Below are positions 15,071 to 22,583 of a DNA stretch of 24,913 nucleotides, in pieces; the first letter of the stretch is position 1, and the number at the start of each line of letters is the position of its first letter. The notes beneath the pieces are model-generated. The model was not told the DNA's origin and made no database searches. It worked only from the letters and a program-made list of their open reading frames with translations. This stretch comes from CAYWMP01 sp964459445 (lineage in GTDB: Bacteria > Desulfobacterota > DSM-4660 > Desulfatiglandales > HGW-15). A program made the position numbers and the translations under genes. The stretch covers positions 1-24,913 of the forward strand of contig CAYWMP010000083.1 in NCBI GenBank assembly GCA_964459445.1. The letters run 5' to 3'.

Positions 15071-16537
15071 TCAATAGGGTTTTTTAGATTCAAGGTGAGC
15101 AATAATAATGTTGGCCTCGCCCTTGGTGAGTTTCAGGCCATAGGCCTCCATTTGATGAACGATCAGCTCCCAGTTGTCTAGAGAGTAGTTCTTCATGCGA
15201 TCCAGTGTATGGCATCCTATGCAACGCTCACGGATCAAGGCCACGGCCTTTGTGGGTTTGGGTTTGGGTGGTAACTTAGGAATATCTTCGGGATTGATAT
15301 CAACCATGAGATAGGGTTGGCGTTCCTCCGGCACAAAAACCTTATCATAATGGGCAATCCGGTCTATGAAGCGAGGACGGGAAGCCTCCCGTACATACCC
15401 TCCGAGCATGACCGTGAAGAAGGAAAGGATGCCGACCAAAAGAAACACGGCTTTTGGCGAACCCTGATGGAAATCAAGGAGATGATAGGTCAAGATCCCC
15501 CCGCCGACACCAAAGGCAAGCATGAACCAAAAGAATTTCCAGGTCATGATCATGCCCATGGCCATGTAGAACATGAGATAAAACACCACAACGCTGTAAA
15601 CCATAATGCCGGGTATGGTGAAGGGGTGCTTCTCCCGTGCAGTTTTGCGGAAATAGGTGAATGTGATGCCGAGCATGCCGGCTACCAAGATATGCTTGAG
15701 CCACCACCAGTCCACGCCGCCGGCTACGATATCGCCCTTGCCCCACATGAGGTTCACATAGGCCTCGTTTGCATGGCCCTTTAGCACATGGGCGTAAAAG
15801 TACCCGATAATGGGTAAAGAGAGAAAAGAAGCAAAGCCCACATAGAATGCCAGTCTGCCCCCTTCTTCGTAGTATCCCTTCATCCTGGGTCTCTTACTGA
15901 GGTACAGCATGGCGCCGCATATGGCGGCCACTGCAAAGGCGCCATAGGCGATGTTCGCAAAACTACGGTGGACATGGAGCATCAGGAAAGACGGGTTGTA
16001 AAAGCCGAGCTTGTCCCAACCCAGGATCCCTGCCCTAAGCGTCGCCTCCGCCTCATTGAATCCGGGCGTGAGCATAAATGCCCCAATGCCGTTTATAATG
16101 TAGACCTGTAAAAAGAAAAATGGCGTTAGTAGGGCTCCGAGAAATATATGAAGTTTCTTATGGCCCCAAAGGCGATCCCAAAAGAAATAGTGAAAGGTGA
16201 GGGTGGTTGCCAGCAGGAAGAAGAGGAATTCCTCTACGATGAGGGACCAGTAGAACTGAACGAAAATCTGGCTCCAAAACTGAGGAAAGAGGCCTGAAAG
16301 GGCAAAAACAAGGCCGATGGCGTTAATTGTGCCGATATTATATACGCAAACGTGAACGAGCTGGACACGTTTAGCGATAAGATCGTATTTTCGATCCTTC
16401 TGGATATAAGCCAGAATCTGGGCGATTGTGACGAAAAATGCAAAGCCGATGGCAAGTGAGCCGACGGCCGTATGGAAGAGGGCAATGGAACCGATCAGCC
16501 ATTTTGCACCCAATCCGGGAATATCAAGATGGGTCAT
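15071..16537 (-). CDS. CydA-like cytochrome with C-terminal c-haem domain (second copy)
   Basis: This 488-residue protein has about ten membrane helices in the cytochrome bd subunit I plan. It keeps FH at 21-22 (equivalent to the E. coli b595 ligand His19), WDRL at 120-123, and His190 (LHVHRSFANIAY, equivalent to the b558 ligand His186). Where E. coli has the second b558 ligand Met393, this protein by eye has His282 (LKHILVAG), and the GRQPW region is remodelled to GGYVREASRPRF. Glu445 and Glu107 equivalents are missing. A C-terminal soluble tail has CIGCH (439-443), a c-haem site facing the periplasm. The gene overlaps its upstream paralogue by four bases (ATGA). No CydB is encoded. It may be a quinol/cytochrome c electron-transfer unit rather than an oxidase. 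Confidence 0.85.
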   Translation of the reverse strand: MTHLDIPGLGAKWLIGSIALFHTAVGSLAIGFAFFVTIAQILAYIQKDRKYDLIAKRVQLVHVCVYNIGTINAIGLVFALSGLFPQFWSQIFVQFYWSLIVEEFLFFLLATTLTFHYFFWDRLWGHKKLHIFLGALLTPFFFLQVYIINGIGAFMLTPGFNEAEATLRAGILGWDKLGFYNPSFLMLHVHRSFANIAYGAFAVAAICGAMLYLSKRPRMKGYYEEGGRLAFYVGFASFLSLPIIGYFYAHVLKGHANEAYVNLMWGKGDIVAGGVDWWWLKHILVAGMLGITFTYFRKTAREKHPFTIPGIMVYSVVVFYLMFYMAMGMIMTWKFFWFMLAFGVGGGILTYHLLDFHQGSPKAVFLLVGILSFFTVMLGGYVREASRPRFIDRIAHYDKVFVPEERQPYLMVDINPEDIPKLPPKPKPTKAVALIRERCIGCHTLDRMKNYSLDNWELIVHQMEAYGLKLTKGEANIIIAHLESKKPY

Positions 16538-17931
16538 CGATAATACTCCTTCAGAAAACCGATAATGCGTGCGGCCTCTTCATCCGTGATATTCGCCCCC
16601 GGACGTTTTCTCTCCTGCTGCACACGCACTTCCCAATCCTTTTTCTTGTACCGGGCCAAGGCGTTGGGGGTCTCATGGTGACACCCCAGGCATTTTTGAT
16701 ACATGAGTGCCCGATCCGCTTCCATGGTGGTTACTTCAGGTTTCACGAGTTCCATGTAAACGTTATAGGGCTGCCTGGCCCTTGACCGGACAAATCCCCC
16801 CAAAGCAAAGGTGAAGAAAGCGACCAATCCCACAACAAACATGGCCCATCGCCAGCCCTGTCCGGGCGGTTTGTCACTTCGGTTTTGCATCATCCACAGG
16901 AAAACGATAAATCCGAGCAAGACGACCGTATAGGTTCCCCGCCAGACGGCCGGGCCGCCGGGCAGCCAATCCAAGGCCGGATGCCAGTGGAGCACCAAAT
17001 AGGTGCTTCCCAAACCAATGGTCATGGCCATAAGGAGAAACTTTTTTTTATGGCGCAGAAAGAGATATGCCCCTCCAATAAGAAGCATGCTTCCGATAAA
17101 TACCATCTTAATGACAAAGTAGGGAGAGGCGTGTCCGCCCATAATGGCGTGGAAGGCCAAGGGGTTGTGTGCCTGATAGATCTTAGCAAAACTCCACCCA
17201 ATAAAGGGCAAGGCAAAGAAGGTCAGAAAACCGATGGTAAAGGTGAAATCAGAGGCCCATCCAAAATACGATTTTTCTCCCGGGTCCTTCTGTCGCATGT
17301 ATTTAATGGCAAAGACGCCCCCTGTTAAGAGCATGGTGTAGCTGATGTTTGCAAAGAATCGATGGGTGAAAAGAAAGGGAAAGCTTGGGTTGAAGAAAGC
17401 CGCGGCTGACCAGCCAACGGGTTGGTCAACAGCAGGGAGAGGCGCACTCGGTGTGGTCATGTAGGCACCCAGGGCATCCCAGACCAATTGGATGAGAAGG
17501 CCGAAAATGGCGGTCATGACACCGAAAAAGATATGCAGTCGTTTTCGGTTCTTCATCCGATCCCAGGGAAGGTAGTATCCAAAGAAGAGGAAGCTAACGT
17601 CGATCAGGAAAAAGATAAACTGGACAATGAGGGGCCAGAAAAAGAGATTTGACCAGCGCGACCAGAATTCGGGCCAGAGTCCGATAATAAACATCGGGAT
17701 GCCCGTTCCCAGGGCCGCGCCCGGGGAGTAAAGAATCATGCAGAAATAGACCATGCTCTTGGCAAGCCTATCGTAACGCTCATCCTTTAACTTGTAGCCG
17801 ATAAACTCGAAGATGGGGGCAAGCACGAGGAACGCGGTAATTAGGGTAGCGATGGGGATGTGGGAGTAGGTCACCTCCTCCATCCACACCCAGCGGGGAG
17901 CAACGGGCGTTTCAATAACGGGTAGGTCCAT
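16534..17931 (-). CDS. CydA-like cytochrome with C-terminal c-haem domain (first copy)
   Basis: This first gene of the operon encodes 465 residues, again in the CydA fold. His24 (YSHIPIATL), WDRM at 123-126, His190 (FTHRFFANISY) and Met276 (VIKMVFIG) align by eye with the E. coli haem ligands His19, His186 and Met393. The tail of the core reads GGFVRSRARQPYNVY, a relic of GRQPW. Glu99/Glu107/Glu445 equivalents are not evident. The C-terminus carries CLGCH (414-418), a c-type haem site, followed by a helix ending in FLKEYYR. It is paralogous to the next gene, but diverged enough to suggest a heterodimer. Bd-like proteins with added c-haem are known from Nitrospira and related groups. The ATG has no strong ribosome site. 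Confidence 0.85.
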   Translation of the reverse strand: MDLPVIETPVAPRWVWMEEVTYSHIPIATLITAFLVLAPIFEFIGYKLKDERYDRLAKSMVYFCMILYSPGAALGTGIPMFIIGLWPEFWSRWSNLFFWPLIVQFIFFLIDVSFLFFGYYLPWDRMKNRKRLHIFFGVMTAIFGLLIQLVWDALGAYMTTPSAPLPAVDQPVGWSAAAFFNPSFPFLFTHRFFANISYTMLLTGGVFAIKYMRQKDPGEKSYFGWASDFTFTIGFLTFFALPFIGWSFAKIYQAHNPLAFHAIMGGHASPYFVIKMVFIGSMLLIGGAYLFLRHKKKFLLMAMTIGLGSTYLVLHWHPALDWLPGGPAVWRGTYTVVLLGFIVFLWMMQNRSDKPPGQGWRWAMFVVGLVAFFTFALGGFVRSRARQPYNVYMELVKPEVTTMEADRALMYQKCLGCHHETPNALARYKKKDWEVRVQQERKRPGANITDEEAARIIGFLKEYYR

Positions 17932-18124
17932 AAGTTAATCAGATATATTAATGGATTTGTGAGTAGGAGAAAAGGAAAAAGCCCAAAAAAGAAGCCTACT
18001 TGGGCGTTCCGGGCTGGGATATTCTTAATCTGAAGAGAGATGCTCTGTCAAGCAATGAATAACCAGCTAAGTACAGATCGAGCCAATTTGAAAGGAGGGA
18101 AGATTCGGTTCCTCCTGGCCTGCA

Positions 18125-19306
18125 CTAGGTCCTTTCTTCCATCGGATCATATTCGCAACCCATCAAACCGCAATACTGACCCACATATTCCGCTTTGGGA
18201 CGGTACAAGGCGGGTCTCTCCTGGGCTTCGCCAAATTTTTCTTCGATGATGTGCGCGCACCATCCGGCCACCCTGGATATGGCAAAGATCGTTGTCATGA
18301 GATCCCTGGGAATGCCCATGATGTGATAAACCGGAGCGCTGAAGAAATCCACGTTCGGTTGTATATTGTCTTTGCCTCGGCTCCTGAACTCCGCGAGTCC
18401 TGTTTTCTCTATCTGGGATGACAATTCATGCCACCTCTCCTGACCCGTCTTTTTTCCAAGCCGGGCTGCCATGTCCTTCAAGAACCTCGCCCTTGGGTCC
18501 ATGGTCTTGTAGACCGCATGACCCATGCCCATGATGCGCTCGCCGGATTCGAGTTGTGATTTGACCCAACCGGGGATGTTCTTTTCGTTTTCAAGTTCCA
18601 AGAGCATCTTCATGACCCGTGCGTTGGCGCCCCCGTGCAGGCTCCCGGAAAGGGCCCCAATGCCGGCCGATACGCCTGCATACATATGGGCCCTGGTGGA
18701 TACGACCTCGCGGCAGGCAAAGGTAGAAGCATTGAAGGTGTGATCCGCATGGAGGATGAGGCAAACATCCAGATCACGGGCCATCTCATCGTCCGGTTTC
18801 TCCCCGTGGAGTTGCCACAAAAAATTGGCTGCATGGGGGAGATTTTCGTCAGAAGGCAATGGATCAAGGCCCTGTCTTATCCTATGCCAGGCGGCCACCA
18901 GTATGGGTAACCGAGAAACGAGCCGGATTGCCATGTTGACGTTAGCTTCCCTTGATTCATCCATGAGTTCGGGATCGGAAGCGGCCAGCATGGGTATTGA
19001 GGCCTGAAGCACATCCATAGGGTTCGCTTCCTTGGGCCAGGATCTGAAGCTATTGAGTATATAGTCGGGTATCTGTCTTGCTTCTAAGACGCGGTTGGAG
19101 AATTTATCGAGTTCCTGTTTGCCGGGGAGATCTCCGTTTAAGAGAAGATGCGCCACTTCCATAAAGGAAGAATCTTTAGCCAAATCTTCGATACGAAACC
19201 CTCGATAGATCAGAATCCCCTTCTCCCCGTCGATAAAGCTCACTTTGGTGTCGGCAACGGTTACGCCTCGCAATCCGATGTTTTTTACGTTGACTGTTTC
19301 GGCCAT
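18125..19306 (-). CDS. gltA: Citrate synthase
   Basis: It condenses acetyl-CoA with oxaloacetate to citrate. The chosen ATG at 19306 follows GGAGGA at ideal spacing and gives 393 residues, the short dimeric type; the open frame extends 32 codons further upstream into the neighbouring repeat element, which is not coding. Catalytic residues are present: His224 (SLHGGAN), His263 (GMGHAVYKTMDPRA) and Asp320 (PNVDFFSAPVYHIMGIP), together with HADHTFNASTFACR. A 2-methylcitrate synthase role cannot be excluded because the two families are similar, but the adjacent aconitase and the lack of prp genes favour citrate synthesis. The gene lies 330 bp after the aconitase, separated by an inverted-repeat element. 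Confidence 0.93.
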   Translation of the reverse strand: MAETVNVKNIGLRGVTVADTKVSFIDGEKGILIYRGFRIEDLAKDSSFMEVAHLLLNGDLPGKQELDKFSNRVLEARQIPDYILNSFRSWPKEANPMDVLQASIPMLAASDPELMDESREANVNMAIRLVSRLPILVAAWHRIRQGLDPLPSDENLPHAANFLWQLHGEKPDDEMARDLDVCLILHADHTFNASTFACREVVSTRAHMYAGVSAGIGALSGSLHGGANARVMKMLLELENEKNIPGWVKSQLESGERIMGMGHAVYKTMDPRARFLKDMAARLGKKTGQERWHELSSQIEKTGLAEFRSRGKDNIQPNVDFFSAPVYHIMGIPRDLMTTIFAISRVAGWCAHIIEEKFGEAQERPALYRPKAEYVGQYCGLMGCEYDPMEERT

Positions 19307-19636
19307 TTTATCCTCCATTCCAGCAGGCTGATTAAAAACGCCCATCTGCCGTTCGACATGCTCACGGCCCCGATTAAAACCGAAGGGCGTCGTTGCATTC
19401 ACCCCTCGTCATTGCGACGTACTCCCATGTACGACTCATTCCTCGGGATTTCGTGCGCTCCCGAGGGCGGGATTTCGCAAGCTCAACTAGCATCTGGACA
19501 TTTTTGATCAGCCTGCTCATAAAAGGCTATTTCTATATAATGCATTTGGTTTCTAAACGCGCAATACCCAGACTCATGCACCCAACGACAGTCTCAATTA
19601 AATGATTCGTTAAATGCACCAGCCATAATAAAAACA
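19307..19636. other. Intergenic region with 196-bp inverted-repeat element
   Basis: This gap separates aconitase from citrate synthase. It contains the ribosome site of gltA, the element at 19322-19517, and about 120 bp of AT-rich DNA. If the two genes are one transcript, the element would be transcribed between them. Confidence 0.5.
19322..19517. mobile_element. 196-bp MITE-like element with inverted ends
   Basis: The ends AGCAGGCTGATTAAAAACG (from 19322) and the complement AGCAGGCTGATCAAAAATG (to 19517) match over most of 27 bp. Inside are a perfect 8-bp stem CCTCGGGA / TCCCGAGG and CGTAC / GTACG arms. The ends recur as a solo fragment at 13863-13878. There is no transposase gene. This type, beginning and ending with AGCAGGCTGAT, looks like a dispersed non-autonomous element of the genome. 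Confidence 0.7.
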
Positions 19637-21577
19637 TCAACTCTTCTTTAATTCCTTTTTCACGAAGTTCAAGGCGCCGCCGTCAAGGAGAATTTTGCGT
19701 TGACGGTCGGAAACCTCAAGAATCGTGGTGATCCGGTGCCCATTGGCTTCAACCGGTATTCCTTTGTCGCCATTCTCTACGTGCATTCTCACCTCCGGAA
19801 AGACCACTTTCGATCCCTTTTCTAAAAGTTCGTAGTCCTTGGGATTCTGGAAGGTGAGGGGGAGGATGCCGAAGTTGCATAGATTCGCCTTGTGAATTCG
19901 CGCAAAGCTCTTTGCGATCTTTGCACGCACACCCAAATATCGGGGTGCAAGGGCCGCATGTTCCCTGCTCGAACCCTGGCCATAGTTCTCCCCGCCAATG
20001 ACTGCCACCACGCCCGCCTCTTTAGATTGATCATGGAATTCCGGTTCTATCTGATAGAAGACGAATTCGCTGATGGCTTCAATGTTGGAGCGCAAAGGGA
20101 GGACTTTGGCGCCGGCGGGCATGATGGTGTCTGTGGAAATATTGTCACCCACTTTTATGACGACCTCGGCTTCAAGTGTCTCAGGAAGCGGCTCCATCTT
20201 CGGAAGCGGTTTGATGTTGGGGCCCCGCACGACCTCCGTTTTTCGGGATTCTTTTGTGGGATGAATGATGGACGATTCATCGATTACGTATTTCCGGGGA
20301 TCCTCTATGCGAGGGTACGCCATCTCCTTTGCCAAATCCCTGGGATCGGTGATGAATCCCTTGAGGGCTGCGGCCGTGGCGGTTTCAGGAGAACAAAGAT
20401 AGACTTTGTCGTCAACCGTTCCCGAGCGTCCGGGAAAATTGCGCGGAAAGGTGCGAAGGCTTACCTGTCCCGTGCCGGGCGCCTGTCCCATACCGATGCA
20501 CCCGAGACAGCCAGATTCGTGTATTCGCGCTCCCGCTCTGAAAAAAAGCAGCATACCTCCTTGGTCGGCCACGTTCTCAATAACCTGCCGGCTGCCGGGA
20601 TTGATGTGAAAGGATGTATCGGGATGTGTGTGGTGACCTTCCATGATTTTGGCTGCCACCATGAGATCCCGAAAGGATGAGTTGACGCTGCTTCCCACAA
20701 TGGCCTGATCCACCTTAATGCCTGCAACCTCCCTGACAGGTACCACATTTCCCGGAGATGAAGGACAAGCAATGAGAGGTTCAAGTTGTGAGAGGTCGAT
20801 CTCGGCATGCTCGTCGTATTCAGCTCCTTCATCGGCTGAAAGTTTCCTCCAGGCATCACCTCTTCCATTTGCCTCCAAATAGGCCTTGGTGTTCTCATCG
20901 GAGGGAAAGATGGTGGTCGTGGCGCCGAGCTCCGTACCCATGTTCCCAATGGTTTCTCTGTCGGTGGCTGATAGGGATTTTACTCCCGGGCCGTAATACT
21001 CGACGATTTTTCCCATGCATCCCTTGACATCATACCGCCGAAGCATCTCGAGAATCACGTCTTTGGCGCTGACCCAATCCGGAAGGCTGCCGTTCAACTT
21101 TACACCCAACACCTTTGGGCAGGGCAGATGGTAGGGACGACCGGCCATGGCCATGGCTACATCAAGACCCCCGGCTCCGATGCCCAGCATAGAGATGCCG
21201 GCGGCACCGGGCGTGTGGCTGTCGGAACCAATAAGGGTCCCGCCGGGAAACCCGAATCGTTCCATATGAACCTGGTGGGAAACGCCGTTACCCGGGGCGC
21301 TGAAATGAACCCCGTATCGTGCGCATGCCGTCTGAAGGAATTTATGGTCGTCGGCATTCTTGTTGTCTGATTGAATAATGTTGTGGTCCACATACTGAGC
21401 GGATAAATCGGCCTTCACCGAATCCAGCCCCAGGGCCTCGAATTCCAGCATGGCCATGGTTCCTGTGGCATCCTGGAGCAATGTGTGGTCAATCTTGATC
21501 GCGATTTCCTCTCCGGGAATCAGCTTTCCTTCAATAAGATGCGCTTCGAGTATCTTAAGTGTCAGATTCTTCGCCAT
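19637..21577 (-). CDS. Aconitate hydratase, Aquifex type
   Basis: It interconverts citrate and isocitrate using a [4Fe-4S] cluster. The 646-residue size and motifs fit the bacterial type often named for Aquifex: GSDSHTPGAAG (117-127), NPGSRQVIE (326-334), GCLGCIGMGQAPG (356-368, two cluster Cys), and the swivel domain with GDNISTDTIMPAG and GGENYGQGSSREHAALAPRYLG. The third cluster Cys, usually in an SCTNSS motif, is replaced: residues 295-301 read GSSVNSS, with Ser297 in the Cys position (codon AGC). The ATG has AGGAG nine bases upstream. It is followed by citrate synthase on the same strand. Function as aconitase is likely, but the missing ligand needs explaining. Confidence 0.92.
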   Translation of the reverse strand: MAKNLTLKILEAHLIEGKLIPGEEIAIKIDHTLLQDATGTMAMLEFEALGLDSVKADLSAQYVDHNIIQSDNKNADDHKFLQTACARYGVHFSAPGNGVSHQVHMERFGFPGGTLIGSDSHTPGAAGISMLGIGAGGLDVAMAMAGRPYHLPCPKVLGVKLNGSLPDWVSAKDVILEMLRRYDVKGCMGKIVEYYGPGVKSLSATDRETIGNMGTELGATTTIFPSDENTKAYLEANGRGDAWRKLSADEGAEYDEHAEIDLSQLEPLIACPSSPGNVVPVREVAGIKVDQAIVGSSVNSSFRDLMVAAKIMEGHHTHPDTSFHINPGSRQVIENVADQGGMLLFFRAGARIHESGCLGCIGMGQAPGTGQVSLRTFPRNFPGRSGTVDDKVYLCSPETATAAALKGFITDPRDLAKEMAYPRIEDPRKYVIDESSIIHPTKESRKTEVVRGPNIKPLPKMEPLPETLEAEVVIKVGDNISTDTIMPAGAKVLPLRSNIEAISEFVFYQIEPEFHDQSKEAGVVAVIGGENYGQGSSREHAALAPRYLGVRAKIAKSFARIHKANLCNFGILPLTFQNPKDYELLEKGSKVVFPEVRMHVENGDKGIPVEANGHRITTILEVSDRQRKILLDGGALNFVKKELKKS

Positions 21578-21796
21578 CTATTTTTTCTCCTGGTTCTCCT
21601 CATAATCATCGTTTCTTTGTCGCTCAGCACGGCCAAACCTTTCAGGGTTTGCGATGGGTGTTCCCCTTAACCTCCGACCGATTTAGAGCGTTCAAAATAT
21701 TTACCATACTTCAAAAGGATAGATCAACCGCACTAAATTTCAATACTCAAATCCCAAATTCCAGGCAAATCCCAATTTTCAAAATTTAAAGTGTTT

Positions 21797-21854
21797 TTCG
21801 GATAACCGAATGAAACAAGTGAATGTTTCCCACTATTGACAAATGAACCGAATG
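21797..21854. promoter_or_regulatory. Candidate operator for the toxin-antitoxin pair
   Basis: TTCGG-ATAA-CCGAA (21797-21810) is an inverted repeat, and AACCGAATG occurs at 21804-21812 and again at 21846-21854, exactly 42 bp apart (about four helical turns). The second copy lies between the -35 and -10 boxes. AbrB-type antitoxins commonly bind their own promoter, so these are good operator candidates. Confidence 0.4.
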
Positions 21855-21864
21855 GGTTTATCCT
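21836..21864 (+). promoter_or_regulatory. Sigma-70 promoter of the toxin-antitoxin operon
   Basis: The -35 box TTGACA (21836-21841) matches consensus exactly. A 17-bp spacer leads to TATCCT (21859-21864, four of six). Transcription would start about 21871 and leave a leader of about 30 nt carrying the GGAGG ribosome site. Confidence 0.65.
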
Positions 21865-21901
21865 ATTTCTGAATTTTCATAATACCAATCGGAGGTTTCA
21901 A

Positions 21902-22183
21902 ATGGCCGACGTCAATATTCTGAAAACCGATTCTAGAGGTCGGGTAACGCTCCCTCCGCCTTTTCGGTCCGAAGCTCTCTTTGAATACATTGTGGAGGGG
22001 GATCAGATCATCCTCTACCCGGTGCGAACCGTGCGAAAATATCCAGACATGTCCGATTTGCCGACCGAATTACTCTCATCCGAATGGGTGAAACGAGAAG
22101 AGGAAATAAACAAAGACACCCGTCCTGGTATTTCTGCTCCCACCCCGGCGGAAGCCCTTAAACGTGCCAAGAAAAGAAAATAA
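21902..22183 (+). CDS. AbrB/SpoVT-type antitoxin
   Basis: This 93-residue protein starts with MADVNILKTDSRGRVTLPPP, the swapped-hairpin DNA-binding domain of AbrB/SpoVT-like antitoxins (residues 5-45). The C-terminal half is charged and probably wraps around the toxin. The chosen ATG follows GGAGG at six bases; an upstream in-frame ATG at 21836 lies inside the promoter and is rejected. Its stop codon overlaps the toxin start (TAATG), which is typical for TA modules. Expected role: neutralise the toxin and repress the operon. Confidence 0.82.
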   Translation: MADVNILKTDSRGRVTLPPPFRSEALFEYIVEGDQIILYPVRTVRKYPDMSDLPTELLSSEWVKREEEINKDTRPGISAPTPAEALKRAKKRK

Positions 22184-22494
22184 TGCCCGAAAAAGCCCCT
22201 CCTTTTAGACTCCATTTCGAGGTTCTATTCCTGGATAGTTATGCCGGCTTGGTCTCAAAGGAGAGAAAGGCAATTGATAAAGCGGTGAATTTGTTGGCCG
22301 GCAACCCAAGGCATCCTTCGTTGAATGTTCATAAAGCAAAGAATGTTAAAGGCAAATATCCCGAGGGCGGGAGTGGTGTTTTCATTGCGTATGCTTCAAA
22401 AGAGCTTCGATTGACCTTTGAGTACGGACCGGAACCCGGAATGGTTGCTCTCCGAAATTGCGGTTATCATGAGAAGAGTGAAAGAAAGATTTGA
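22183..22494 (+). CDS. RelE/ParE-type toxin
   Basis: This 103-residue basic protein has the RelE/ParE fold pattern: an N-terminal helix pair (SKERKAIDKAVNLLAGNPRH) followed by strands, HKAKNVKGKYPEGGSGVFIA, and YASKELRLTFEYGPEPGMVA ending in LRNCGYHE. RelE-type toxins cleave mRNA at the ribosome and ParE-type toxins block gyrase; the sequence does not decide between them. It overlaps the antitoxin stop by one base. An AbrB antitoxin with a RelE-superfamily toxin is a known pairing (PrlF/YhaV-like). Confidence 0.78.
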   Translation: MPEKAPPFRLHFEVLFLDSYAGLVSKERKAIDKAVNLLAGNPRHPSLNVHKAKNVKGKYPEGGSGVFIAYASKELRLTFEYGPEPGMVALRNCGYHEKSERKI

Positions 22495-22583
22495 TGTGTG
22501 AAGAGCAGGGCTGGTCCATGAATTCGGACATACAGAGAGTTTGTCCTGTGTCAAGGACTCATCCTGTTTCCTAGAGTAATGCA

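Larger units (their letters stand above)
21578..21901. other. Divergent promoter region, aconitase and toxin-antitoxin
   Basis: This 324-bp gap lies between the minus-strand aconitase and the plus-strand antitoxin. The right part holds the TA promoter and operator candidates. The left part is likely to hold the aconitase promoter, though no clear -35/-10 pair is visible. Confidence 0.5.

Noticed and set aside
19307..19402. N-terminal extension of citrate synthase
   Set aside because: The extra 32 codons lie inside the inverted-repeat element; the ATG at 19306 has a clear GGAGGA and matches the usual family start.
21836..21901. N-terminal extension of the antitoxin from an upstream in-frame ATG
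   Set aside because: It overlaps the -35/-10 promoter and lacks a ribosome site; the ATG at 21902 has GGAGG.
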